This document shows positions 38,352-48,435 of a DNA stretch of 64,000 bases, one piece after another. Origin of the DNA: Gorsachius magnificus (taxonomy: Eukaryota > Chordata > Aves > Pelecaniformes > Ardeidae). The translations under genes were made by a program, and so were the position numbers. Every line of letters begins with the position of its first letter. Position 1 is the stretch's first letter. A model generated the notes under the pieces. It had not been told where the DNA came from. It saw only the letters and a program-made list of their open reading frames with translations, and searched no databases. The DNA lies in contig CM067081.1 of NCBI GenBank assembly GCA_034008185.1, forward strand, positions 106,959,265 through 107,023,264. Direction: 5' to 3'.

Positions 38352-38369
38352 TGGCACCCAACATGGGGC
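38352..38369 (+). promoter_or_regulatory. Primer binding site, tRNA-Lys type
   Basis: TGGCACCCAACATGGGGC lies 8 bases after the LTR. It matches the 18-base site complementary to the 3' end of tRNA-Lys1,2 (as used by Mason-Pfizer monkey virus) at 16 of 18 positions. Both mismatches are CG to CA, the mark of CpG decay. It primes minus-strand DNA synthesis. Confidence 0.75.
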
Positions 38370-38483
38370 TTGAAGAGCTAACGACAAAGTAACCAGAGAA
38401 TATTAAGGAATTTATATTTGTTAACAGTTGTGGGTCGCAGTTTGATTCATTTGTTCTCGATCTTAGTTTATCCGATCTGCATC

Positions 38484-38750
38484 ATGCTCCCTCCTTTGCT
38501 GTACTTGTTAAAAGTTGGTGTTGGCTTTTGCAGTTTGCTATGCTCTGTGGTAACTAAACATGTTTTGCTTGGGAGACTTGTTATTAAAACAATGACCTTG
38601 GGCCTTATCTGGTACTTGGGTTTCATATCGAAACCTTTACTGCACTTTGGGTACCACATGACAGAGAAAGTTAGCAATTATACATCGGATTCTGAGAAGT
38701 TTGTTGTGGAGGAAATACAGAATGGTGCTTTCTTGAACATCCTTGGATAG
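38484..38750 (+). pseudogene. Small hydrophobic leader ORF between PBS and gag
   Basis: The first ATG (38484) opens an 88-codon frame, part of a 111-codon open stretch from 38418. It holds two hydrophobic segments (MLPPLLYLL region and LGLIWYLGFISKPLL), a Cys pair and an N-Y-T-S glycosylation sequon, and ends at TAG 38748. It lies in the ~510-base leader between PBS and gag, where retroviruses usually have packaging signals. Whether it is a conserved gene of this family or a chance frame cannot be told from one copy. Confidence 0.4.
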
Positions 38751-38882
38751 TTAAGATATATCTATTGATATCTAGTTGGAATAGTTTCAGTTTTGTCCAA
38801 AGTTAGTAAGCAACTTAATAATACCATCCAGATGTCTGCCCCAGGGCTGAATAGTTGTGAGTGGCAGGGTATTTGGGGTAGT

Positions 38883-40349
38883 ATGGGTAAATGCCTAGAA
38901 TGATGGGCACCTCCAGTGTTTTGGAAATTCACTCCTGAACAAGTGCAGAATCCTGAAAAACTGGTAGAATATTTGGAAAAGGTATGCTGTCACCCTGGCA
39001 ATTCTAGGCAAACACAAATCACTGCAATGTGCTGGGGCCTGGCCCATGCTTACCAAGCCCTGTTCAACAAGATTCGATACATCCAAAGGGAAGAGAAAGT
39101 CTCTGGATCTGATGACAAGGCCACAGCCACTGCATCTACTCTAACCCTGACCACAGCCACTGCGGCTACTCCAACCCCGGTGATACACACTGCAGCTACT
39201 CCAACCCAGGCCACAGGCACTGCAGCTGAACCAGGAAACCAACCCGTGCCAGTATCAGTCGCCCCTATACAAAAGAAGAAATCTTGGAAGCGAAAGTCAA
39301 CTCGTTTAGAAAGGGAGGATGAAAAAGCGGGGCCATCACAAGGGGAGGAGGAAGAGCTCATAAATGAGACAGAAACCACCAGATCCCTATCCTTGAGTGA
39401 GCTGTGAGATATCCGAAAAGATTTCAGCCGTCGTCCAGGTGAGCTCATTGTCACCTGGCTACTCCGATGCTGGGATAATGGGGCCAGTAGCCTGGAACTG
39501 GAGGGTAAGGAAGCCAAGTAACTAGGATCCCTTTCTAGGGAAGGGGGCATTGACAAAGCGATTGGAAAAGGGACACAAATCCTCAGCCTCTGGAGACGAC
39601 TACTGTCAGCCATGAAGGAAAGATATCCCTTCAAGGAAGATGTCATACATCGCCCAGGCAAATGGACCACCGTGGAGAAAGGCATCCAGTACCTGAGGGA
39701 ATTGGCTGTCCTGGAGGTGATTTATAGTGACCTGGACAATGACCAGCTGCCTAAAGATCCAGATAGTGTCCGGTGCACACGACCCATGTGGAGGAAGTTG
39801 TTACGGAGCGCACCAACATCATATGCCAACACATGGGCAATGCTGAACTGGAAAGATGGAGAGGGACCGACAGTGGATGAAGTGGCTAGCCAGCTCCGGG
39901 AATATGAAGAAAGTATCTCTTCCTCCTTTGTTTCAGCTGTGGAGAAACTGTCCCGGAAGTTTGAACAATTCCACGAGGATATATCTCGCTCCCCATCTGT
40001 ACGAACAAGTATGTCAGCCACTAGGAGTAAGCATCCTTCTGCTCAAGAGAGAGGATATCAAGGGTACACACCATGGGGCACCCTATGGTTTCACCTGCGT
40101 GACTATGGAGAGGACATGAGGAAATGGGATGGAAAACCTACCTCGGCCCTAGAGTCACGAGTATGCGAGTTGCAAAGAAAAACAAACAAAAAAGGGGGCT
40201 CTTCCAAGAAACTTGTTGCTCCAATTTCCAGAGACTGGCTAGACTGTAGTTTTTTCAGACAGAATAGAAGGGCTGATCTTAATTCTGATTGTGATGAAGG
40301 AACTTCTGACTCATACACACAAACCATGAGCAACAGTGACCAGGATTAG
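38883..40349 (+). pseudogene. gag (broken)
   Basis: This encodes the structural polyprotein of the provirus. I choose the ATG at 38883 because it reads Met-Gly (possible myristoylation, MGKCLE) and is in frame with all downstream gag. About 488 codons run to TAG at 40347. Breaks are TGA 38901, TGA 39405 and TAA 39519, all in one frame with no frameshift. Regions in order: a helical N-terminal part (VQNPEKLVEYLEKVCCHPG), a Thr/Ala/Pro repeat (39121-39240), a basic then acidic linker (KKKSWKRKS; EEEELINETE) and a capsid-like second half. No CCHC zinc knuckle is visible near the C-terminus. The frame continues past TAG into protease. Confidence 0.85.
39121..39240 (+). repeat. Four 30-base tandem units within gag
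   Basis: Four abutting 30-base units (CCACAGCCACTGC... starts at 39121 and 39151, diverged starts at 39181 and 39211) encode four degenerate ten-residue Thr/Ala/Pro blocks. Unit length is a multiple of three, so copy-number change keeps the gag frame. Confidence 0.9.
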
Positions 40350-40424
40350 AGGGGCCCTGCCTCCAGCCAGGTGGAGGAAAGGGACAACAGTGTTTACTGG
40401 ACTGTGTGGATTCGATGGCCTGGC
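40347..40424 (+). promoter_or_regulatory. gag-pol UAG with hairpin and possible pseudoknot
   Basis: gag ends in TAG (40347-40349) and pro-pol continues in the same frame. Ten bases later a stem forms: CCTCCA (40360-40365) pairs with TGGAGG (40372-40377). All six loop bases, GCCAGG (40366-40371), are complementary to CCTGGC at 40419-40424. This could fold as an H-type pseudoknot with a 41-base second loop. Murine leukaemia virus uses UAG readthrough with a pseudoknot 8 bases downstream, so readthrough is a fair inference here. One copy cannot show conservation. Confidence 0.5.
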
Positions 40425-40800
40425 AGGTCACACCCACGGAAGTATAGAGCTCTAGTAGACACCGGTGCACAGTGTACTCTAATGCCATCAAGCTATATAG
40501 GGGCAGAATCCATTTGTATTTCTGGAGTGACAGGGGGATCCCAAGAGCTGACTGTATTGGAGGCTGAAGTGAGCTTAACTGGGAATGAGTGGCAAAAGCA
40601 CCCCATTGTGACTGGCCCAGATGCTCCGTGCATCCTTGGCATAGACTACCTCAGGAAAGGGTATTTCAAGGACCCAAAAGGGTGGGCTTTTGGTATAGCT
40701 GCATTGGAGGCAGAAGAAATTAAGCAGCTGTCTACCTTTCCTGGTCTCTCAAAGGACCCTTCGGTTGTGGGGTTGCTGAGTGTTGAAGAACAACAAGTGC
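40350..40800 (+). pseudogene. Retroviral protease (pro) domain
   Basis: An aspartic protease that would mature Gag and Pol. The active-site motif LVDTGAQCTLM has its D-T-G at 40458-40466, and a second retropepsin landmark, CILGIDYL, is at about 40629-40652. The domain is open from the gag TAG onward with no break of its own, in the gag frame. A spacer (about 40690-40800) joins it to RT. It would be made only as a Gag-Pro-Pol fusion by readthrough. Confidence 0.85.
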
Positions 40801-41795
40801 CGATTGCCACCACAACAGTGCACAGGTGGCAATATCGCACTAACCGAGACTCCCTGATTCCCATTCATAAGCTGATTCGTCAACTGGAGAGCCAAGGAGT
40901 GATCAGCAAGACTCGCTCACCCTTTAACAGTCCCATATGGCCAGTGAGAAAGTTTGATGGAGAGTGGAGACTAACAGTAGACTATTTGGCCTGAATGAAG
41001 TTACGCCACCGCTGAGTGCTGCCGTGCCAGACATGCTACAACTTCAATACAAACTGGAGTCAAAGGCAGCCAAGTGGTATGCCACAATTGATATTGCAAA
41101 TGCTTTCTTTTCAATCCCTTTGGCAGCAGAGTGCAGGCCACAGTTTGCTTTTCACTTGGAGGGGCATCCAGTATACCTGGAATCGACTGCCCCAGGGGTG
41201 GAAACACAGCCCTACCATTTGCCATGGGCTGATCCAGACAGAACTGGAACAGGGTAATGCTCCGGAACATCTGCAATATACTGATGACATCATCGTGTGG
41301 GGCAATACAGCAGAAGAAGTTTTTGAGAAAGGGAAGAAAATAGTCCAAATCCTTCTGAAAGCCGGTTTTGCCATAAAACAAAGTAAGGTCAAGGGACCTG
41401 CACGAGAGATCCAGTTTTTAGGAATCAAATGGCAAGATGGACGTCGTCAGATTCCAATGGATGTGATCAACAAAATAACAGCCATGTCTCCACCAACTAG
41501 CAAAAAGGAAACACAAGCTTTCTTGGGCATTGTGGGTTTTTGGAGAATGCTTATTCCAAATTATAGCCAGATTGTAAGCCCCCTCTACCAAGTGACTCGG
41601 AAGAAGAATGATTTCAAATGGGGCCCTGAACAACGACAAGCCTTTGAACAAATTAAACGGGAGATAGTGCATGCAGTAGCCCTTGGGCCGGTCCAGGCAG
41701 GACAAGATGTGAAGAATGTGCTCTACACCGCAGCTGGGGAGAACGGCCCTACCTGGAGCCTTTGGCAGAAAGCACCAGGGGAGACTCGAGGCTGA
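40801..41795 (+). pseudogene. Reverse transcriptase domain (broken)
   Basis: The enzyme that copies genomic RNA into DNA. Landmarks are the fingers segment (IHKLIRQLESQGVI), the first catalytic Asp in TIDIANAF (41090-41092), the LPQGWKHSP segment, and YTDD with the catalytic pair at 41277-41288. The thumb/connection start (FLGIKWQDG; QAFLGIVGFWR) follows. The frame breaks near 40990 and returns to the original frame near 41150, a pair of compensating single-base changes. So the first catalytic Asp lies in the shifted segment and YTDD in the main frame. A TGA at 41793 interrupts the connection. Confidence 0.88.
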
Positions 41796-42640
41796 GCCCT
41801 AGAGTTTTGGACTTGGGGATACAGAGGATTTGAGGCCCGCTATACTCCAACTGAAAAAGAGATATTGGCAGCATATGAAGGGGTTCGAGCTGCTTCAGAA
41901 GTGATTGGTACTGAAGCACAGCTCCTGTTGGCATCCCGACTGCTGGTGCTGGGGTGGATGTTCAAAGGGATGGTCCCCTGTACACATCATGCAACTGATG
42001 CTACATGGTGCAAGTGCTTGCACTGATCACACAACGGGCTCAAATAGGAAACCCCAATTGCCCAGGAATCTTGGAAGTGATCATGGACTGGACAGAAGGC
42101 AAAGATTTTGGAATATCGCCAGAGGAAGAGGTGGTGCATGCTGAAGAAGCCCCACTGTATAATAAACTGCCAGAAAATGAGAAGCAATATGCCCTGTTCA
42201 CTGATGGGTCTTGTCATCTTGTGGGAAAGCATCAGAGGCAGAAAGCTGCTGTATGCAGTCATATTAGACAAGTTGCAGAGACTTGTGGAGAAGGAGAAGG
42301 TGAATCGAGTCAATTTGCAGAGGTGAAAGCCATCCAGCTAGCTTTGGATATAGCTGAAAGGGAAAAATGGCCAGTGCTCTATCTCTATACTGACTCATGG
42401 ATGGTGGCAAATGCCCTGTGGGGGTGGTTGCAGCAATGGAAGCAGAGCAACCGGCAGTGCAGAGGCAAACCTATTTGGGTGGCCACATTATGGCAAGATA
42501 TTGCTGCCTGGGTAGAGAACTTGCTTGTAAAGGTATGTCACATAGATGCTCATGTACCCAAGAGTCGGGCCTCTGAAGAACATCAAAACAACCAGCAGGC
42601 AGATCAGGCTGCTAAGATTGAAGTGGCTCAGGTGGATCTG
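41796..42640 (+). pseudogene. Connection and RNase H domain (broken)
   Basis: RNase H would remove the RNA strand of the RNA-DNA hybrid. The connection stays readable after the TGA (FWTWGYRGFEARYTPTEKE). A frameshift near 42000 moves coding to the next frame, which is then open from about 42005. Acidic residues of the active site are Asp in LFTDGSC (42203), Glu in QFAEVKA (42320) and Asp in YTDSWM (42392), with a fourth Asp likely in IDAHVP (about 42546). All four are kept, so the domain itself looks little damaged apart from the upstream breaks. Confidence 0.85.
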
Positions 42641-43531
42641 AACTGGCAACATAAGGGTGAATTGTTTCTAGCTCGGTGGGCCCATGATACCTCAGGCCAT
42701 CAAGGAAGAGATGCAACATATAGATGGGCTCGTGATCGAGGGGTGGACTTAACTATGGACGCTATTGCACAGGTTATCCATGAATGTGAAACATGTGCTG
42801 CGATCAAACAAGCCAAGCGGTTAAAGCCTCTCTGGTATGGAGGACGGTGGCTGAAATACAAATATGGAGAGGCTTGGCAGTTCGATTATATCATGCTCCC
42901 ACGAACCCGCCATGGCAAGCGCTATGTGCTCACCATGGTGGAAGCGACCACCAGATGGTTGGAAACATATCCCGTGCCCCATGCCACCGCCCGGAACACT
43001 ATCCTAGGCCTTGAAAAACAAGTTCTGTGGTGACATGGCACCCCAGAAAGAATTGAGTCAGACAACGGAACACATTTCCGAAAGAGCCTCATAGATAAAT
43101 GGGCCAAAGAGCATGGCATCGAGTGGGTCTATCACATCCCCTATCATACACCAGCCTCTGGGAAAATTGAATGATACAATGGACTGTTAAAGACTACACT
43201 GAAAGCAATGGGTGGTGGAACATTCAAACATTGGGATACACATTTAGCAAAAGCTACCTGGTTAGTCAACACTAGAGGATCTGCCAACCAAGCTGGCCCT
43301 GCCCAATCAACCCTCTTACGTACTGTAGAAGGGGATAAAGTCCCTGTAGTTCATGTAAAAAATATGCTGGGGAAGACAGTCTGGGTTTCTTCTGCCTCAG
43401 GTAAAGGCAAACCCATCCGTGGGATTGCTTTTGCTCAAGGACCTGGATCCACTTGGTAGGTGATGCGGAAGGATGGGGAAGTCCAATACGTACCTCAAAG
43501 GGATTTGATTTTGGGTGAAAATAGCCAATGA
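42641..43531 (+). pseudogene. Integrase (broken)
   Basis: The enzyme that joins viral DNA to host DNA. The zinc-binding HHCC is present (His 42683 and 42698, Cys 42785 and 42794). The catalytic D,D-35-E triad is complete: Asp in QFDYI (42884), Asp in SDNG (43061) and Glu 43169, with exactly 35 residues between the last two. Breaks are TGA 43031 (between the two Asp), TGA 43172 (the codon right after the catalytic Glu) and TAG 43457. The C-terminal part continues to TGA 43529, which I take as the pol end. No dUTPase or env follows. Confidence 0.88.
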
Positions 43532-43938
43532 ACTGAATTGTATGATGTTAATTGTTGTATAATACAGTATGTCATAATTTTTACTATTACTGTATATCCT
43601 ATCAATGGTATAGCGGTAAGAATCGCCCAGATTAAGAAGAATGAATTTTGAAGAAACTGAGGAAGTGCAGCAGATGGAACCAGACCTGACTTCAGCAAGC
43701 AACAACCCAACACCAGACTCCATCTCCCCTGCCCTGAAAGACTGTTATGACAGATGAAGCCCAAAACCATGGACTAAATGAACCCAATGGACATTTTAGA
43801 AGGATGGTCCATAGACTAAGGGAATGCTATCTGTGTATATATTTTTTTCAAAATGGGAAGGTGGTGGTGATTAATTGGAATGTATTATAAGGGTAGAACC
43901 TAAGCGTGACGTAAATGGTATAGAATAAGGGGTCGACA
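43532..43938 (+). other. Provirus 3' noncoding region, purine tract and LTR remnant
   Basis: About 400 bases without coding potential follow pol. The purine-rich GAATAAGGGG (43923-43932) is where the polypurine tract should be. Immediately after it come T and CGACA (43934-43938), which match the last five bases of the 5' LTR, then the TTTTA duplication. The rest of a 3' LTR (about 577 bases) is missing. Confidence 0.7.
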
Positions 43939-43943
43939 TTTTA
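43939..43943 (+). repeat. Target site duplication, right (TTTTA)
   Basis: Identical to 37757-37761 and directly next to the element's terminal ACA. Confidence 0.8.
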
Positions 43944-46759
43944 GGGGATTGAGTAATCATAATTTTTTCTGAGAAATAAACTTCAACTGAATATGTGTAC
44001 TCTTTTATTTGTTATTCTGCCATATTGTAATACCAATAGTACTTAGCATGCAGTCCAAGAATGAAGCTCATGTGTTTTGTCAGGTTATTTTATCAATAGT
44101 GTTACTAAAACAATAGTAATAAATTGCACAATTACAAATACCCCAATTTTCATGTATAGCCATCCTTCTTCCCCTGCTTTTCCTTGTCTTCCTCCTCTCA
44201 CCTAGCTCACAAACATGAATCTTCCTTTCTTCCTCTAAAGCCTTGAACCGTCGTTCTTCCTGAGCCAGACTGCTCATTCTCCTCCCTGCTACAATTGTTC
44301 CATCCACTTCTATCTCCCTTGCAGCCCTCAACAACTGTTGCATCCTCCTTATGTCTCCTGGCTCTTCCCCAGACCTCTTCCATCCCCTCACCATTTCCTC
44401 TCCTCTTTTAGGTCAGATCGTTCTGCTCCTAACTTCTGACACATTTAAGTTCTTGGTGTAAGTTGTGTTTCCATATAGTTCAAAAACATATTAAAGAAAG
44501 AATGCTCATATTCGGTCAATAGTCACTTAACTTAAGAGTTTCTACTATGTAGCATTAGCTGTACAAGTAGAGTTCAGTGAAATACCACTAAATGTACTGG
44601 ACTGTTAACCTGCATTAGCCAAAGATGCATACAAAGTCACAAACACAAGGACTAAAATGAACTAATATTAATTAGAATACAATCAGAAGCAAGAATTATG
44701 GCCTAATAATAGATGGATTTCAGGGACAAGAGATTAAGTGAAGGGAAAAAATAATATTTGATGTGAACAGCTATAATAAGGGATCAAACTAAACATTTGA
44801 ATCATAACCTCCGAATAAAACATTCACTTCATTTTGTGTATGTACTTTGCAAACATATAATATCCTACTTGGCATTGCTTTTGGTTGATTAATTCTCTCC
44901 AGGTGTAAGTCAGGCACTTTCACTTACACGCTTCAATACACATACCCATCAGTCAAGTCATTACATACTCTTTTTTCCCTAATCTTTTCAGCTATGAAGA
45001 GCTGGACTGAGTATATGGGTAATACAACAGAGGGGTAAAACATCCTCCCAATCTGTTTATTACAGTAAGTAGAGATAATACAGTAGCAGTGTAAAACAGT
45101 AATGTACCAGATCCTTTGCTGGTCCAGTAATTTCATGAGCAAGGTTGGTTGCTGGCTGATGATCTGGTCTTATATTTAATTACTTACTTGCTCACCCATG
45201 GCAAAGACAGCAACTTGATATACAAAACAAATAAAAAGAGGAACAGTATTTTGAATGTGTTACAGAACAGGTAAAATTATTATAGATCTTCATTCTTTCC
45301 CTGTGGGTTTGAATTCTATGGTAAGAGAGTTAGCCAAACAATGTCACATCTTGATGACAGCTCGGTGAAATCAATAGGAAATTTGTCACATCTGTTAATG
45401 AGAGTTTTGGATTTAGTTGTGTTGATTGTTTGGTTTGGGGTTTTTTTTTAATTTGGGAAATTTTTTTTCAACAGATGAGTGATTTTCTGTCCTTCCTCTG
45501 CCAAGATAGTTTTATATATCAAATCAATTAGAACAAAAAAGATATTTTATAGTCTTGCATACACAGTGGAGAAGTGATTTTTTTCCTTTTGTGTCTTTGT
45601 TCCCCAAAGGCTTTGGATGCATCACTAGAAGCCTGCTAGCTTCCAAGCAACTAGAAGTGTTTCATGTACAATCCAATAAACTTCCTAAAGTTTTTACATT
45701 TGCTAGGTTTTTGATAACTCTCTATGCTGATGTTAAAATCCCATTTGCAGTATTTATGACTATCTCATTACGAATGGGAAAACTTCATAGTAAACTTCAC
45801 CAAGCCACAACACTCCAAATTCTTCTGCAATATAGAATAAAAAATAATTTGAGATAGACACTATCTTGATCTCATAGATAATAGTACTCCTAGCTTGTAT
45901 TATAGCTGTTCTATATCATGTCGAAGAATCACATCAAGCCAGTCAATGTTCATCAAATTTCACAATAAAAGAAAGTCAGTCAGCAAAAATATCTATACAA
46001 GTCCTTGTAAATTGTGTAAGTAATTAGAGAAATTTTAAGCCAAAAGTATAGGTTCCAAAAGAGTTCAGATACAACTTGGCAAAGGCAAAGTGCAGAGAAA
46101 TTTTAGTTTTCAATTTAGATGCTGCAGATCTGACTACTGTTGCCTTGAAATTAATGAAATTCTTTTCAGACCAAACCATAATTCCCCTTGATAATTATTC
46201 CCCTTGAAATTTAGGTGTCTAATTCCCCTATGCACATTTGAAAATTCCAGCCCGAGTTGTTTATCATCAAAAGATCATCAGTCTGTAAGTATGTGCTGCT
46301 TTGCTTGCCCGCTTGCTTTTCTGATGTTGTTTCACATCATGTGGAAACAAAAATGTAAGCACTTATGTAAACATCATTTTAAAAGATTGAACATATCAGC
46401 ACTACTGAGAATATTGAACAATTTCTGTAACAATAAGCTAGTTAGCTGATCAGAAAAAACTACTCAACTTTTTGCAAATTAGTGCAGGAAAACAGGTTGC
46501 TTGAAAGCCATACAACTGACATATGAAACAAAGTAGAGATAAGATAATTACCTAAACATCAAATTACTGGAGTAGATAAGTTACACCAACGGTTCCTTTT
46601 TTTGTTATTATTATTTCACATATCCAAATGATCTTGAAATAGTCCTCATTGTTTCACTTGTGAAACCAGCTGGATGAGTGCTTAGTTTTGATATAAATGT
46701 ATGAGTTCAAAATCTGAAGAGCTGGCAAACTAATAGTAAGTGCATTTATGATAGATATT
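43944..46759. other. AT-rich flank after the provirus
   Basis: It holds one unusual open frame (44080-44394, minus). Otherwise AT-rich with no recognised feature. A short direct repeat of ATTCCCCTTGA lies at about 46183-46210. Confidence 0.5.
44080..44394 (-). CDS. Unidentified Arg/Glu-rich ORF, 104 codons
   Basis: On the minus strand an ATG at 44394 opens 104 codons that look unlike random AT-rich sequence. The first 80 residues are rich in Arg, Glu and Lys with helix-like patterning (RRMQQLLRAAREIEVDG, EERRFKALEEERK). The last part turns Cys/Tyr-rich. An in-frame TGA lies six codons upstream, so the frame is not longer at its start. There are no neighbouring exons that I can see. It may be a piece of a domesticated or dead transposon protein or a processed pseudogene. 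I do not recognise it, and it may be noncoding. Confidence 0.3.
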   Translation of the reverse strand: MVRGWKRSGEEPGDIRRMQQLLRAAREIEVDGTIVAGRRMSSLAQEERRFKALEEERKIHVCELGERRKTRKSRGRRMAIHENWGICNCAIYYYCFSNTIDKIT

Positions 46760-47312
46760 CATAGAATCATAGAATTGTTTAGGTTGGAAAAGACCTTTAA
46801 GATCATCAAGTCCAACCGTTAACCTAACCCTGCCATTTCATCACTAAACCATGTCCATAAGTACCATGTCCACCCATCTTTTAAATACCTCCAGGGATGG
46901 GGACTTGACCACTTGCCTGGGTAGAGCATTCCAGTGCCTGAGAACCCTTTCATTGAAAAAATTTTTCCTGATATCCAATCTAAACCTCCCCTGGTGCACC
47001 TTCAGGCCATTTCCCCCTATTCTATTGTTTGTTACTTGGGAGAAAAGACTGACACTCACCTCACTACAGCCTCCTTTCAGGTAGTTGTAGAGGATGATGA
47101 GGTCTCCCCTGAGCCCCCCGTTCTCCAGGCTAAACAACTGCAGTTCCCTCAGCTGTTCCTCATCAGACTTGCTCTCCAGACCCTTCACAAGCCTTGCCCT
47201 TCTTTGGACATGCTCCAGCACAAAAAAAGAACACAGTATTCAAGGTGCAGCCTCACCAGTGCCAAGTACAGGAGGATGATCACTTCCTTAGTCCTTCTGG
47301 CCACATTATTTC
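46760..47312 (-). mobile_element. CR1 LINE, 5'-truncated copy E
   Basis: Minus-strand CR1 with two full reversed octamers CATAGAAT (46760-46775) and the ORF2 C-terminus (frame 47221-46844). It is the same subfamily as copies A-C. Homology ends abruptly near 47312. Relative to copy A it lacks a short stretch near 47221, where CTCCAGCA is followed by an A-rich run. Confidence 0.92.
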
Positions 47313-48435
47313 AAGAGCAGTCAAGGATGTAGAAAGAGGAAGAAAAAGAAAGGCAACACCCTACAGTTTTGATTTATGAAATTAAAGACTTTTGGAGCTT
47401 TTCAGCTGAGTTTTCCCTCGTCATTCTCCTACAAAATAAATTTAGAACTTGGAGAACTCCAGAAATGTATGGTTCTTTCAGTATTACTTGTCTTAATCTT
47501 TCAGCCCTGCTGATTCTATTACAAAACCCCTACAACTGCTGTTGACTGTGGAGGGAATCCACTGAAGACCATATCTTGATGGTCTTTTCTTCTTTGCAGT
47601 TAACTAACCAATACAAAAATTACAGATTTATGATGGAAGAAAAATCCAAAATGCTCAGTTGGCTTAACTTGTTACTAAAGTTAATGAAACTGCTGAAGGA
47701 ATGAAGAATGTTATGAAAGTGATCACTTTATTTCCAAAATGAGTTAGCTAGCTGAGATTACACTCCTTTCATGGAATACAGTGAGTATCCTAGACTAAAA
47801 ACACATATACCACAGTGTTTGATTTGAAAATTTGGCATATCCTGTTATATACTTGATATTTAAGGAATGGTGATATGCATGTGCTGAAGTTTAACATCAA
47901 GACTGTAGATGAATGTTTCACCATTGTAGCACTGAAGAGAAAACTATTCACTGTTTATGTACCTTTTATACTGTTTAAAATAAAATGATAGGATTGTTGG
48001 TAGGAAATAAAACTCTCAAGAAAAGAGTTATTTCTGTTGAAACCGAGAATACAAACTTTGGTTTAGATTTCTAGGCAAAAACCATCAGAATTTTTTTGCA
48101 TGTTATTCTTGGTCAAAGTATTTCCATATCTTTTCTTTTATTGTGGGATCTAAGCCTCAGCACATTTAGAAACCTAATGAATCTCCATGCTCTAAAGATA
48201 CCAAGTCAGCGTGTTTGCCTTTAAAAGCCTCCACATTTTAAACTACAACACATTTTTTTGTTCCCCCAAAGTTGCCAAAATTAAAATAACTTTAAATCAA
48301 TAAGAGACACATAACAGCTCTGAAAAGTCTGGATCATTTCATAGTCAAATTGGTCAGGGAGATTAGAATCCAACAAGCTGACAGCTAGGAAGACAAACGG
48401 CATCACTCTGAATATCCCTTCCTCCCTTCTCCTTC
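47313..48435. other. AT-rich intergenic sequence
   Basis: No feature recognised. Confidence 0.55.

Larger units (their letters stand above)
37762..43938 (+). mobile_element. ERVL-like endogenous provirus lacking its 3' LTR
   Basis: A 6.2-kb class III-like endogenous retrovirus. Its parts in order are LTR (582 bp), PBS, leader, gag, pro, RT, RNase H, integrase, a short 3' noncoding region and a purine-rich tract. No env follows integrase and I see no dUTPase. It is flanked by a perfect 5-bp duplication. The right end is abnormal: after AAGGGGT come CGACA and then the duplication, so only the last bases of the 3' LTR remain. Coding is broken by six premature stops beyond the gag-pol UAG and at least three frameshifts. 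The assignment rests on the lack of env, TSD size, LTR type and pol layout; family naming needs a search. Confidence 0.9.

Noticed and set aside
39050..39685. A 211-codon minus-strand ORF opposite gag
   Set aside because: Antisense shadow of gag, with low-complexity Val/Ala runs from the tandem repeat. No independent support.
40200..40349. CCHC zinc knuckle in the Gag C-terminus
   Set aside because: Cysteines are present (WLDCSFF, NSDCDE), but the C-x2-C-x4-H-x4-C spacing is absent.
43532..43933. Possible env or dUTPase after integrase
   Set aside because: Only 400 bases, with no frame beyond about 60 codons and no motif of either.
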